Source: Streptomyces sp. DH24
GTDB taxonomy: Bacteria > Actinomycetota > Actinomycetes > Streptomycetales > Streptomycetaceae
Direction: 5' to 3'
NCBI RefSeq assembly: GCF_029813775.1
Contig: NZ_JARVKW010000003.1
Span: forward strand, 62,001-126,000
DNA: 64,000 nucleotides
Below the pieces are notes generated by a model. It did no database searches. It had not been told where the DNA came from and saw only the letters and a list, made by a program, of their open reading frames with translations. This document shows, one piece after another, positions 41,772-54,183 of the stretch (its first letter is position 1; every line of letters starts with the position of its first letter). A program made the translations under genes and the position numbers.

Positions 41772-44630
41772 GTGCAGCGGTCTTCTGTGGCACCCCGCTC
41801 CGAGATCTCCGAACTGGCCCGATGCTGTGCCGTCTTCGTACCCGGTGATCCCGCCCGCACGGGCCGGGTCGCCTTCTGGCGTCCCGACGGCGAAGCGTTC
41901 GAGGCCGTCCCTGCCGGGTCGGCCGAGGACCTCGACGTCGTCGTGCCCGGCGGTGACGGCGTCGAGGTCGTCACCGTGTCCGCCGTCGTGCTGCCGGTGC
42001 GTGCGGCCCTGCCCGTCCTCACGCGCGTGCGTGCCGGCGGGGAGGGCCATGCGGCAGCCGTGTTCTGGGGCACGGCCGCCGTGCACGCCCTGCACCTCGT
42101 GGCGCGCGGGCTGCTGCTGCCCGGCCTGTCCCCCACCGACCACGACGCCTGGCGTGCCGGCCCGCTGCACGCCGAGGACATCGAGCGGATGCGAGGGCTC
42201 GCCGCCTCGATGCCGCCCGAGGCGCACGCCGTGCCGGTGGCCGGCGCCGGGCCCGTTCTGCTGCCCGACCCCGAGCCGCTGCTGCGCGCCTTCCTGGACG
42301 CCGTCGCCGACGCGCTGCCCCGCTCCCCCGCCGCGCCTCTCGTCACGGGCGGCCCCGCCTACGCGGCGCCCGAGCCGCAACACATGCCGGACCAGCGCGC
42401 GTGGGCCGCCGAGGTGGCCGCAGGCCACGACGCGGGCGTGCGGCTGTCCCTGCGGGTCGAGATGCCCGGTCTGGAGGTGGCTGCGTCGGACGACCGGGCC
42501 GTGACGTTCCGGGCCGTGCCGCAGGTGCACAGTGTGAGCGATCCCGCGCTGGTCGCGGATGCCGCCGAGGTGTGGCGCGGCGCCGCGGGCGAAGCGTTCG
42601 GCTCACGCGCCCGGCTCGACACCCTGCTGGCGCTGCGCCGTGCCGCCCGGGCCTGGCCCCCGCTCACGCCGCTGCTGTCGGCCGCCGTGCCCGACGCCGT
42701 CGAACTCGCCGACGACGAGATCACCGAGCTCCTCTCGGTGGGCACCCGCGCGCTGGCCGGCGCCGGAGTCGACGTGCACTGGCCGAAGGGCCTGGCCCGG
42801 GAGTTCACCGCGGGCGCCGAGGTCGGTCCGCCCGGCGATGAGGCGGAGCCGGGCAAGGCCACCTCGGACCTGCCGTCGTTCCTGTCCGCCGACGCGCTGC
42901 TCGCCTTCAACTGGCGCTTCGCGCTGGGCGGCAGGCGGCTCACGCGCGCGGAACTGGACCGGCTCGCCGAGGCCAGCCGCCCCCTGGTGCGGCTGCGCGA
43001 CCAGTGGGTCCTGGTCGACCCGCACGAGGTGCGACAGGCCCGCGCCCGGCAGGACCGCCCGATCACGCCCGTCGACGCGCTCGGCGCCGCCCTGACGGGC
43101 TCGACGGAGGTCGACGGCCGCCGCGTGGAGGTGCGTCCCACCGGATGGCTGGCCGCCCTGCGAGAGCGGCTCGCCGAACCCGAAGGGCAGGAGCCCGTCC
43201 CGCAGCCCGACGCGCTCGCGGCCACCCTGCGGGACTACCAGCGCCGGGGCCTGAACTGGCTCGCCCGTATGACGTCGCTGGGGCTGGGCTGCTGCCTCGC
43301 CGACGACATGGGGCTCGGCAAGACCATCACGCTCATCGCCCTGCACCTGCACCGGCAGACCGACCCGTCGGCCGCCGGGCCCACCCTCGTGGTGTGCCCG
43401 ACGTCCCTGATGGGCAACTGGCAGCGGGAGATCGAGAGGTTCGCGCCCGGCACGCGCGTGCGCCGCTTCCACGGCACGCGCCGCGGCCTGGAGGACCTCG
43501 CGGACGGCGAGTTCGTGCTCACCACCTACGGCACGATGCGGCTGGACGCCGAACGGCTGGCCACGGTGACGTGGGGCATGGTCGTCGCGGACGAGGCTCA
43601 GCACGTGAAGAACCCCTACTCGGCGACCGCACGGCAGTTGCGCACCATCGGCGCACGCGCACGCGTGGCGCTCACCGGCACCCCGGTGGAGAACAACCTC
43701 TCGGAGTTGTGGGCGATCCTCGACTGGACGACGCCGGGTCTGCTCGGCCGACTCAGCACGTTCCGCGCGCGCTACGCCCAGACCGTCGAGGGCGGCCAGG
43801 ACCCGGCCGCCGCGGAACGGCTCACGCGGCTCGTCCGGCCGTTCCTGCTCAGGCGCCGCAAGTCGGACCCCGGCATCGCGCCGGAACTGCCGCCGAAGAC
43901 CGAGACGGACCACCCGGTGTCGCTCACCCAGGAGCAGGCGGGCCTGTACGAGGCCGTGGTGCGCGAGGCGCTCGCCGAGATCTCCGGGGCCGACAGCATG
44001 GCCCGGCGCGGGCTGGTCGTGAAGCTGCTGACCGGGCTGAAGCAGATCTGCAACCACCCGGCGCAGTTCCTCAAGGAAGAGCGGCCCAGGATCGTGGGGC
44101 GCTCCGGGAAGCTGGAGCTCCTCGACGAACTGCTCGACACCATCCTCGCCGAGGACGCGGCCGTCCTCGTCTTCACGCAGTACGTGCAGATGGCGCGTCT
44201 GCTGGAACAGCACCTGGCGGCACGCGGGGTGCGCTCGCAGTTCCTGCACGGCGGGACGCCCGTCGCCGGCCGCGAAGCAATGGTGCGCCGCTTCCAGGAG
44301 GGCGAAGTCCCGGTTTTCCTGCTGTCGTTGAAGGCGGCGGGCACCGGCCTGAACCTGACGCGTGCCGAACACGTCGTGCACTACGACCGCTGGTGGAACC
44401 CCGCCGTCGAGGCACAGGCCACCGACCGCGCGTACCGCATCGGGCAGACACGGCCGGTGCAGGTGCACCGGCTGATCGCCGAGGGGACCATCGAGGACCG
44501 CATCGCGGACATGCTGAGCCGCAAGAAGGAACTGGCCGACGCGGTGCTCGGCGCGGGCGAGTCGGCGCTCACCGAGCTGTCCGACGCCGAACTGGCCGAT
44601 CTGGTGGAGCTGCGAGGGGGCACGCGATGA
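41772..44630 (+). CDS. SNF2-family DEAD/DEAH-box helicase
   Basis: A 952-aa Swi2/Snf2 DNA translocase. An N-terminal region of about 430 residues holds no recognised motif but resembles the SNF2_N-associated domain of bacterial HepA-like proteins. Walker A is DDMGLGKT (511-518), motif II is DEAQ at 607-610, motif III is LTGTPVEN, and the second RecA half has FLHGGTPVAGREAMVRRF, VFLLSLKAAGTGLNLTRAEH and DRAYRIGQ. GTG at 41772 is the best in-frame start but lacks a strong ribosome binding site, so the true start is uncertain. It is coupled to the SWIM gene by an ATGA overlap, a recurrent pair in actinobacteria. Confidence 0.88.
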   Translation: MQRSSVAPRSEISELARCCAVFVPGDPARTGRVAFWRPDGEAFEAVPAGSAEDLDVVVPGGDGVEVVTVSAVVLPVRAALPVLTRVRAGGEGHAAAVFWGTAAVHALHLVARGLLLPGLSPTDHDAWRAGPLHAEDIERMRGLAASMPPEAHAVPVAGAGPVLLPDPEPLLRAFLDAVADALPRSPAAPLVTGGPAYAAPEPQHMPDQRAWAAEVAAGHDAGVRLSLRVEMPGLEVAASDDRAVTFRAVPQVHSVSDPALVADAAEVWRGAAGEAFGSRARLDTLLALRRAARAWPPLTPLLSAAVPDAVELADDEITELLSVGTRALAGAGVDVHWPKGLAREFTAGAEVGPPGDEAEPGKATSDLPSFLSADALLAFNWRFALGGRRLTRAELDRLAEASRPLVRLRDQWVLVDPHEVRQARARQDRPITPVDALGAALTGSTEVDGRRVEVRPTGWLAALRERLAEPEGQEPVPQPDALAATLRDYQRRGLNWLARMTSLGLGCCLADDMGLGKTITLIALHLHRQTDPSAAGPTLVVCPTSLMGNWQREIERFAPGTRVRRFHGTRRGLEDLADGEFVLTTYGTMRLDAERLATVTWGMVVADEAQHVKNPYSATARQLRTIGARARVALTGTPVENNLSELWAILDWTTPGLLGRLSTFRARYAQTVEGGQDPAAAERLTRLVRPFLLRRRKSDPGIAPELPPKTETDHPVSLTQEQAGLYEAVVREALAEISGADSMARRGLVVKLLTGLKQICNHPAQFLKEERPRIVGRSGKLELLDELLDTILAEDAAVLVFTQYVQMARLLEQHLAARGVRSQFLHGGTPVAGREAMVRRFQEGEVPVFLLSLKAAGTGLNLTRAEHVVHYDRWWNPAVEAQATDRAYRIGQTRPVQVHRLIAEGTIEDRIADMLSRKKELADAVLGAGESALTELSDAELADLVELRGGTR

Positions 44631-45880
44631 GCGCGTACGACGGTCACACGGAACGCACGTTCGCGGCGCTGCCTCCCGCGCCCGGGAGGGGTTTCGCGCA
44701 GACGTGGTGGGGCCATGCCTGGCTGAAGGCCCTGGAGGACACGGCGCTGGACTCGGCGCAGCTGAAGGCGGGACGCCGGCTCGCACGCGCGGGTGCCGTG
44801 GGCGCGGTGTCGGTGCGGCCGGGCCGCATCACGGCCCTCGTCCAGGACCGCGACCGCACGGCGCACCGGGCCGACGTCCTGCTGGAGCAGCTCTCCGGCG
44901 AACAGTGGGAGTGCCTCCTGGACATGGCCGTCGAGCGGGCCGGGCACGTCGCGGCGCTGCTGGAGCGGGAGATGCCGCCCCACCTGGTCGAGGACGCGGC
45001 GCACGCCGGCGTGGAGTTGCTGCCGGGCCTGGGCGACCTGGAGCCGGAGTGCGAGTGCGGCGCCTGGGACCACTGCGCCCACACTGCCGCGCTCAGCTAC
45101 CAGATGGCCCGGCTGATGGACCAGGACCCGTTCGTGCTGCTGCTGATGCGCGGACGCGGCGAACAGGACGTCATGGACGATCTCCAGGCCCGCAGCGGCA
45201 CGCCCTCCGGGGAGCCGGCCCGGCCGGACGGAGTCGACGCGGCGGAGGCCTACGCGACGGGCGGTGTCCTGCCGCCGCTGCCCGCGCTGCCGGAGGTTCC
45301 CCAGGCCCCCGGCGTGCCGCCGTCCCTCGACACCGAGGCGGCACCCGCGCCCGGTGTCGATCCGGCCGCACTGGAGTACCTGGCCGCCCGGACGGCCGCT
45401 GAGGCCCACCGCCTCCTCGCGGACGCGCTGCGCGCCGGGCACGAACTGCGGGAACCGGCGGCCGAGCTGACAGTCGCGCAGGACGCGGCGCGCCTGGCCG
45501 CGGGCGACCCCGACGAGGCCGTGCGGGACCGGCTCGCCGACGGGCGGGACCGGGACAGCCTGGCACTGGCGGCACGCGCGTGGCGGCAAGGTGGCGTGAC
45601 CGCGCTGTCCGTGCTGGAGGACGCGTGGCCGGTGGAGGGCGAGGCCCTCGCACGCGCGCGTGCCGCGCTGGACGCGGCCTGGGACGAGGACGAGCGGCCG
45701 CCGCTGCACGCCCGGGCCAACCGGTGGACCGTCGCCGGCTCCGCCCTGCAACTGCGGCTCGGCCGGGACGGTCGCTGGTGGCCGTACCGGGAGGAGGACG
45801 GCCGATGGGTGCCGGCGGGCGCCGCGTCCCAGGACCCGGCGACGGCACTGGCGGCGGCGGAGCAGCCGACGCCGGGGTGA
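44627..45880 (+). CDS. SWIM zinc-finger protein, partner of SNF2 helicase
   Basis: A 417-aa protein with one SWIM-type zinc finger: the CxC...CxH ligands are Cys142, Cys144, Cys150 and His152 (ECECGAWDHCAH). N-terminally it has TFAALPPAPGRGFAQTWWGH and LKAGRRLARAGAVGAVSVRP, and a leucine-rich region with EQLSGEQWECLLDMAVERAG precedes the finger. SWIM fingers bind DNA or proteins. The ATG overlaps the SNF2 stop, so the two are translationally coupled and probably act together, plausibly in DNA repair or chromatin-like remodelling. The C-terminal 200 residues are Ala/Pro-rich and unassigned. Confidence 0.88.
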   Translation: MSAYDGHTERTFAALPPAPGRGFAQTWWGHAWLKALEDTALDSAQLKAGRRLARAGAVGAVSVRPGRITALVQDRDRTAHRADVLLEQLSGEQWECLLDMAVERAGHVAALLEREMPPHLVEDAAHAGVELLPGLGDLEPECECGAWDHCAHTAALSYQMARLMDQDPFVLLLMRGRGEQDVMDDLQARSGTPSGEPARPDGVDAAEAYATGGVLPPLPALPEVPQAPGVPPSLDTEAAPAPGVDPAALEYLAARTAAEAHRLLADALRAGHELREPAAELTVAQDAARLAAGDPDEAVRDRLADGRDRDSLALAARAWRQGGVTALSVLEDAWPVEGEALARARAALDAAWDEDERPPLHARANRWTVAGSALQLRLGRDGRWWPYREEDGRWVPAGAASQDPATALAAAEQPTPG

Positions 45881-46017
45881 ACCCGCCGCACGGCCGCACG
45901 TCAGGACGCGACCCGGCACCCGCCCTCACGTCCGGAAGGCCCGGTCGGGGTCGGGGCGCGGCGGGAGGAACCGGGACTCACGAGTGAACCGGGCTCCGCT
46001 CCAGGGGGTTCCGACGG

Positions 46018-46055
46018 AAGGCGCCTGACAGGGAAGACTCCAGGTCAGGCGCCTT
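46018..46055. terminator. Bidirectional hairpin terminator
   Basis: Perfect 12-bp stem AAGGCGCCTGAC (46018-46029) with GTCAGGCGCCTT (46044-46055) and a 14-base loop, followed by TT on the right. It sits between the stops of the convergent SWIM gene and aldehyde dehydrogenase gene, so it can end both transcripts. Confidence 0.8.
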
Positions 46056-46066
46056 TCCTCGCGCCT

Positions 46067-47590
<1,524 letters not shown>

Positions 47591-47658
47591 GCTGGTCTGC
47601 CTCCGCACGATGCGCTGCCCGCCGTTGGGCAGCTCTCGTCGGCGACGGTAGGGAACGG

Positions 47659-47686
47659 GACGTTGCACCGACGTTGCAGCGACGTC
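47659..47686. promoter_or_regulatory. Three direct repeats upstream of aldehyde dehydrogenase
   Basis: GACGTTGCA at 47659-47667 and 47670-47678 repeats with an 11-bp period (one helical turn); a third partial copy GACGTC starts at 47681. It lies 69-96 bp upstream of the aldehyde dehydrogenase ATG, in the right place for an activator site, and the GAF regulator is the obvious candidate to bind it. In-phase 11-bp spacing suits a dimer or oligomer on one face of the helix. Confidence 0.55.
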
Positions 47687-47730
47687 ACGCGGCGGGGGCG
47701 GCCGGGTCGGCGTCCTCCTGGCAGCGCCTC

Positions 47731-49092
47731 TCAGCGGTACCCCGCGAGGCCGGGCCACGTCGGGGGAGCTGCCAGCTCGGCCTCCAGGGCCGCGAGCCGG
47801 GACCGTACCGGCGCCGTCGGCCGGACCGCCGCGAGCGCGTGCCACACCTCCAGGTCGTCCTCGCCCCACGGCGCGTGCGCCCAGTCCGCCAGCAGGTCCG
47901 GGTCGCGGCGGGCTATCAGCGCCGTGCGCAGTCCGTCGGCGAGACGGTGCCGCAGCCGCACCACCGCCGGTGCCTGCGACCCGGGCAGCAGCGGACCGGC
48001 GTACGCCGCCGCGGCCCCCGTGACCGCCCCCGTCTCCAGGCGCCGCTCCACCACCGCGACGTCGGACTCGACGGGCACCGTCAGCCGGTAGGGCCGCGAG
48101 GCCAGCAGCCCGGGACCGAGGATCCGGCGCAGCCGGGCCAGCTCGGCCCGCAGCGTCACCGGCGTCACCGACTCGTCCTCGTACAGCGCGCACAGCAACT
48201 CGTCGCCGGTGAGGCCCTCCGGATGCCGAGTGAGCAGCACCAGGATCTCGCTGTGCCGGCGGCTGAGCCTGATCCTGCGCCCGTCGGCGGCCAGCAGCGC
48301 CTCGTCGCGGCCCAGCGCGGTCAGTTCGGGTGTGTCGGCGGAGGGCCGCTCCGGGGCGAGCAGCGCGAGCTGGGACTCGGCGGCCCGTGCGACCGCCTGC
48401 ACGAAGCCCAGGCTGTGCGGGTGTGCCAGGCCGTCACCGCCGGTGATGTCCACGGCACCGAGCACCCGCCCGGTGCGCGGATCGTGCACCGGGGCCGCAG
48501 CGCACGTCCACGGCTGCACCTGCCGGATGAAGTGCTCGGCCGTGAACACCTGCACCGGCCGGTCCACGGCGACGGCCGTACCCGGCGCGTTCGTTCCGAC
48601 TGCCGTTTCCGACCAGCGCGCGCCCGGCACGAAGTTCATGCCGTCCGCGCGCCGCCGGGTGGCCGGATGGCCCTCGACCCAGAGCAGTCTGCCGTGCGCG
48701 TCGCACACCGCGAGCAGGTGCTCGCCGTCGGCGGCGAACGTGCCCATCAGCTCCCGCACCAGCGGCATCACGCGGGCGAGCGGATGTTCCGCGCGGTACG
48801 CGCCGAGGTCCCCGTCCGTGAGCTCCACGCTGGCGGTGCCGTCCGGCCCCACGCCGGCGCGGGCGGAGCGCCGCCACGAGTCGGCGACGACGTCACGGAC
48901 CGGCCGCGGCACCGTGCCCGCCTCGGTGAACCTCTCGTGCGCGCGCCGCAGCGTCCGCGTGCGCTCGGCAGGGTCGGCTCCCGGCTCCAGAGCCACCCAA
49001 GGATCGGTCAACTCGGCCTCCCGGAAGGTCGTGCGGTATGGGACATGGTTGCTCCGGGTGTCCGTGCGGACAATGCTTTGGACAGGTGTCAC
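47731..49092 (-). CDS. GAF-domain transcriptional regulator of aldehyde metabolism
   Basis: A roughly 430-453-aa regulator. After a short variable N-terminus it has [20 protein letters not shown], the start of the AcoR-type sensor, then a GAF domain ([40 protein letters not shown] and [12 protein letters not shown]). There is no sigma-54 AAA+ domain. The C-terminal third holds a winged-helix-like unit ([40 protein letters not shown]). Start is uncertain: GTG at 49092 is in frame but lacks a good ribosome binding site, while the nearby ATG at 49046 is in another frame. It precedes the dehydrogenase gene and probably regulates it. Confidence 0.8.
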   Translation of the reverse strand: MTPVQSIVRTDTRSNHVPYRTTFREAELTDPWVALEPGADPAERTRTLRRAHERFTEAGTVPRPVRDVVADSWRRSARAGVGPDGTASVELTDGDLGAYRAEHPLARVMPLVRELMGTFAADGEHLLAVCDAHGRLLWVEGHPATRRRADGMNFVPGARWSETAVGTNAPGTAVAVDRPVQVFTAEHFIRQVQPWTCAAAPVHDPRTGRVLGAVDITGGDGLAHPHSLGFVQAVARAAESQLALLAPERPSADTPELTALGRDEALLAADGRRIRLSRRHSEILVLLTRHPEGLTGDELLCALYEDESVTPVTLRAELARLRRILGPGLLASRPYRLTVPVESDVAVVERRLETGAVTGAAAAYAGPLLPGSQAPAVVRLRHRLADGLRTALIARRDPDLLADWAHAPWGEDDLEVWHALAAVRPTAPVRSRLAALEAELAAPPTWPGLAGYR

Positions 49093-49226
49093 CCGAACGG
49101 CTGGTCCCGTGCTTGTGCACCTCCTCCCGCCTGCCCGCTGCTCCGCCTCCGCCGGTGGACGCCCCTTGCCCGGTGTCCGCCCGTGCTCGGCCCCGTGGCG
49201 TGAGGTGCGCCGGAGACGAGGAGGGC

Positions 49227-49881
49227 TCAGCCGCCGAACGCCGCTGCCCTCGCGCGCAGTTGCGCGTGCAGGCCCCGGTGCGTCTCGCGCGCGGGGAGCC
49301 ATTCCTTGCGGAGCTTGGCCACGCACGTGTAGTTCGTGTCGCACACGTTGGCCAGCGGCGACTCCACGGTCTGCGTCGCGAACTGGTAGGCGTCCAGCTC
49401 CCCGAACCCGTAGTCCCGCACCAGCCACCGCACCAGGTCGAGCTGCGACATGCGGAAGGCGTCCTCCAGCGGGCGCGCCGATCCCGTCGAGATGATGTGC
49501 GTGTCCGACTCGATGCGCGGCCAGGGCGTGGCCACGCCCTGGAGCAGTTCGACGATCACGACCGTGTTCATCGCGCACTCGACGGCGACCCCGCAGGCCT
49601 CTCCCTCACCCTGCCGGGCGTGCCCGTCGCCGAGGCTCAGCAGCGCGCCCTCGACGTTCACCCCGAGGTAGCAGGTGACGCCGGCCCGCATCTCCGGGGT
49701 GTCCATGTTGCCGCCGTGGGCGTCGGGCACCAGGGCCGAGCGGACCTCCAGGTTGGCAGTCCTCCGTGTACAGGTCGAGGACGGTGCCGGGCGCGATGCG
49801 TGCCACGGGCGGTGCGCCGCCGAACGTCCAGGCGAAGTCGCCGGGTCCGGGCCGCACGGTCAGGATGCGGGGATCGCTCAT
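49227..49881 (-). pseudogene. Acetamidase/formamidase, internally deleted
   Basis: The N-terminal 40 or so residues are intact from the ATG at 49881: RILTVRPGPGDFAWTFGGAP then TVLDLYTEDC, matching acetamidase/formamidase. At about 49755 the frame jumps, and the sequence resumes much later in the family as NLEVRSALVPDAHGGNMDTP (another frame), continuing through TCYLGVNVEGALLSLGDGHA to the stop at 49227. Roughly 110-120 codons that should lie between (including metal-site histidines) are gone. The product cannot be active. It follows the regulator gene on the same strand; no downstream partner is visible. Confidence 0.85.
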
Positions 49882-50094
49882 CGGTGCGCGGTTCCGTTCT
49901 GCCGGGGCCGGTGGGAGAGGGCGTCGAGGCAGCCGCCGGGGTCGGCGGGCCGCGCCTCGCGGGAATCACGTTACGGCGCCCGTCGGTCGCGCAGAAGTGG
50001 GCGGCTCCCAGCCGTGGACGGCCGCCCCATTGTGGACAACTCCCTCACCCGATGGGGTGGTTGAGCTGTGGACCGGGCCGGAGCAAGCGGCTGA

Positions 50095-51303
50095 TCAGCC
50101 GTGTTTCGCCGCCGCCGCCGGATCGTCGAGCACCGCCCGCACCACGGAGTGCGCCGCGCCCAGCAGCGGCCCTTCCGAGCCGAGCCGGGACACGGCGACC
50201 GGGCAGGCCGGTCCCGCCGTGCGCCGCGCCAGTTCCTCCCGCAGCGACGGCAGCAGCCAGGGCGCGAGTTCCGCCAGCGCGCCGCCCAGCACCACGCCCT
50301 GCGGATCGAGCAGGTTGACCGCTCCCGTGAGCGCGATGCCGAGCGCCGTGCCGGCCTCGCGCAGGGCACGGCGTACGTCCGCGTCGCCCGTCGCGGCACG
50401 GTCGGCGAGCAGCCCGACTCGGTCCTCGCCGGGCTCCAGTCCGGCGGCGCGCAGCACCGCCTCCTCACCGGCGTACTGCTCCAGGCAGCCCCGCCCGCCG
50501 CACGGGCACGCCGGGCCGTCGGGCCGGACGGGCACATGGCCGAGTTCGCCCGCGAAACCGCGTGTGCCGCTCAGTGGCCGCCCGTCCACGACCACCGCGC
50601 CACCGATGCCGATCTCGGCCGACACGTGCAGGAAGTCCCGCGGGGTGCCCTCCCCGAGCCAGAGCTCGGCGAGCGCGCCGAAGTTGGCCTCGTTGCCCAC
50701 GGTCAGCGGGTATGCGGTGGGCAGCAGGGCGCCGAGGTCCGTGTCGTGCCAGTCGAGGTTCGGGGCGCGGACGACGGTCCGGGCGTCGCGCGCCACCAGG
50801 CCCGGTACGGCGACGGCGAGCCCGGCCGGCCACAGGCCCTCGCCCTCCGCCTGTGCGACGACCCGGTCCACCAGTTCGGTGAGTTCCGCGACGACCGGTT
50901 CCGGTGCCCGGCCGCGGTTCGCGCCGTGGCGCACGGCACGCGCGCGTATGTGCCCGCGCAGGTCGACCGCGCAGACCGCGAGGTGGTCGACACCCACCTC
51001 GGCACCGATCCCGGCCGGGCCCCGCCCGCTGACCGCCAGGGCCGACCCGGGGCGGCCGACCCGGCCCGGCCGCTCGGGGCCCAGCTCCTCCAGCAGCCCC
51101 GAGCGGATCAGCTCGTCCACGAGGGTCGACACCGCCGCACGGGTCAGCCCGATGCGCGAGGCGACGGCGGCGCGCGACAGCGGCCCCTCGGCGCTGACGG
51201 TGTGCAGCACCCGGGCGAGATTGCGGCGGCGCATGCCCTGCTGGGTGTCCGGGGTCCGGCGTCCGGGACCGGCGGGATGGGCCTCGTGCAGCGGTGCGGT
51301 CAT
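50095..51303 (-). CDS. ROK-family repressor of xylose genes
   Basis: A 402-aa XylR/NagC-type regulator. The N-terminal winged helix is PLSRAAVASRIGLTRAAVST, followed by LVDELIRSGLLEELGP. The ROK sugar-binding half has IGIGGAVVVDGRPLSGTRGF, and the zinc-binding motif CPCGGRGCLEQY is complete. It is 14 bp downstream of xylB on the same strand, so both are made from one message, and the xylA gene diverges. It is expected to repress the xyl genes until xylose binds. Sequence alone does not show whether the ligand is xylose. Confidence 0.9.
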   Translation of the reverse strand: MTAPLHEAHPAGPGRRTPDTQQGMRRRNLARVLHTVSAEGPLSRAAVASRIGLTRAAVSTLVDELIRSGLLEELGPERPGRVGRPGSALAVSGRGPAGIGAEVGVDHLAVCAVDLRGHIRARAVRHGANRGRAPEPVVAELTELVDRVVAQAEGEGLWPAGLAVAVPGLVARDARTVVRAPNLDWHDTDLGALLPTAYPLTVGNEANFGALAELWLGEGTPRDFLHVSAEIGIGGAVVVDGRPLSGTRGFAGELGHVPVRPDGPACPCGGRGCLEQYAGEEAVLRAAGLEPGEDRVGLLADRAATGDADVRRALREAGTALGIALTGAVNLLDPQGVVLGGALAELAPWLLPSLREELARRTAGPACPVAVSRLGSEGPLLGAAHSVVRAVLDDPAAAAKHG

Positions 51304-51317
51304 GCCTGGGTCAGTCC

Positions 51318-52757
51318 TCAGTCCGTGCGCCGCTCCAGCAGCGGGGCCGCGTCGGAGAGTACCCCGGCGATCCTGGCGAGCGTCGCCTCGTCCCGCTCCA
51401 CGGCGTCGAGCACCGGCCCGGCGGCCGTGTTCCAGCGCCGGGCGACGGCGGCCGGGTCCTCGCCGGTCAGCAGGCCGGCGGCCTGTGCGGCGGCGCCGAG
51501 CGCGACCAGCTCCTTGGCCTCGGGGATCTGCACCGGGCGGCCCGACAGCCGCCGTACCGTCTGCTGCCAGGCGGTGCCGCGGGCGCCCCCGCCGATCAGC
51601 AACAGCGGGGCCGACGGGTCCGCGTCCGCGTCGAGGACGAGGTCGAGGGCGCCCAGTAGCGAGTGCACCGCGCCGTCGTACGCGGCCTGGAGGAGCTGGC
51701 CGGCGCTCGTGTCGTGCCGCAGTCCGTGCAGCAGACCGGAGGAGTTCGGCAGGTTGGGGGTGCGCTCGCCGTCCAGGTAGGGCAGCAGCGTCACCGAGGT
51801 GCCCGGCTCGACGGCCTCGCGGTCCAGGCCCAGCAGGCCGGCGATCCGGTCGACGGCGAGCGTGCAGTTGAGCGTGCAGGCCAGCGGCAGCCAGTCCCCG
51901 CGCGCGTCGGCGAAACCGGCCACGGTGCCGGTCGGGTCGGCGGGCCGGTGCCGCGACACGGCGTACACCGTGCCGGACGTCCCGAGGCTCATCACCGGCG
52001 TGCCGGGGCGCACCCCGAGGCCCAGCGCGGCAGCCGCGTTGTCGCCGGTGCCGCAGGCGACCAACGTGCCCTTGGAGAACGGCAGGTCATGGCTGTCGCG
52101 CACGGTGCCGGCCACCTCGCCGGGCCGCACCACGCGGGGCAGCAGGGCGGGGTCGAGGCCGACGTGCGCGAGGATCTCCTCGTCGTAGGTCTCCGTGCCG
52201 GACGCCCACCAGCCCGTGCCGGAGACGTCGCCGCGGTCGGTGGTGCCCTGCCCCGTGAGCCGCTCGGTCAGGTAGTCGTGGGGCAGCCGTACCGCCCTGG
52301 TCGCGCGGACCGCGTCCGGCTCGTGCTCGGCGAGCCACGCCCACTTCGTGACCGTGAACGAGGCGGCCGGCACCGAGCCGGTCCGCTCCGCCCAGGACTT
52401 CGCGCCGCCCAGCTCCTCCGTCAGGCGGCGGGCCTGGGGCGCGGAGCGCACGTCGTTCCACAGCAGGGCGGGGCGCACCGGCTCGCCCCGCTCGTCCAGG
52501 GTGACGAGGCCGTGCTGCTGGCCGCCGATCGACACCGCGGCGGCCTCGTGCGCCGCGTCGCCGCACTGGCGCAGTGCCTCGCACAGGGCGTCCCACCACT
52601 GGCGCGGATCGCTCTCGCGGCCCGCGCCGGAGGTCACGGTGTGCGGCGCCTGGCCACTCGCGACGACCCGGCCGGTGGCCACGTCGACGACCAGCGCCTT
52701 GGTGGACTGGGTGGACGTGTCCACGCCGACGACGAGCGGACCCTCGGCTGCTGACAT
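51318..52757 (-). CDS. xylB: Xylulokinase
   Basis: A 479-aa FGGY-family kinase that phosphorylates D-xylulose to xylulose 5-phosphate, second step of xylose use. Key elements are GVDTSTQSTKALVVDVATGR at the N-terminus (phosphate-binding loop), GGQQHGLVTLDERGEPVRPA, LWNDVRSAPQA, and the second ATPase-fold half with GTSGTVYAVSRHRP and IGGGARGTAWQQTVRRLSGR. It starts at the ATG at 52757, 181 bp from the divergent xylA start, and shares a promoter region with an inverted repeat. The ROK regulator follows after 14 bp. Confidence 0.95.
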   Translation of the reverse strand: MSAAEGPLVVGVDTSTQSTKALVVDVATGRVVASGQAPHTVTSGAGRESDPRQWWDALCEALRQCGDAAHEAAAVSIGGQQHGLVTLDERGEPVRPALLWNDVRSAPQARRLTEELGGAKSWAERTGSVPAASFTVTKWAWLAEHEPDAVRATRAVRLPHDYLTERLTGQGTTDRGDVSGTGWWASGTETYDEEILAHVGLDPALLPRVVRPGEVAGTVRDSHDLPFSKGTLVACGTGDNAAAALGLGVRPGTPVMSLGTSGTVYAVSRHRPADPTGTVAGFADARGDWLPLACTLNCTLAVDRIAGLLGLDREAVEPGTSVTLLPYLDGERTPNLPNSSGLLHGLRHDTSAGQLLQAAYDGAVHSLLGALDLVLDADADPSAPLLLIGGGARGTAWQQTVRRLSGRPVQIPEAKELVALGAAAQAAGLLTGEDPAAVARRWNTAAGPVLDAVERDEATLARIAGVLSDAAPLLERRTD

Positions 52758-52884
52758 CGGGTTTCTCCCTTTTTCCGCGGCTCAGCGGGATTCTGACCTG
52801 GGGTTTTGCGGGCGTCCGGGCCGATTTCGACCCCGGCGCCGCCCCTCGGGGACATCTTGTCCCTTCCCAGAGGTGCGTCCGCAT

Positions 52885-54102
<1,218 letters not shown>

Positions 54103-54134
54103 GCCGCCCGGCGGTCGATCTCCGGGGACCGGAA

Positions 54135-54170
54135 AGGGCCGGGACGCGTCGTGCGACGCGTCCCGGCCCT
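54135..54170 (+). terminator. Hairpin terminator after xylA
   Basis: A perfect 17-bp stem AGGGCCGGGACGCGTCG (54135-54151) with CGACGCGTCCCGGCCCT (54154-54170), nominal loop TG, 32 bp after the xylA stop. It also lies just beyond the 3' end of the truncated minus-strand gene at 54184, so it may serve both strands. Confidence 0.85.
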
Positions 54171-54183
54171 CCGAGGCGGAACC

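Noticed and set aside
41960..42060. A separate gene at the start of the SNF2 region
   Set aside because: The N-terminal frame is continuous with the helicase and shows no independent start.
54135..54170. The long perfect palindrome as an attachment site or regulator operator
   Set aside because: Its position 32 bp after xylA and the GC-rich 17-bp stem fit a terminator better.
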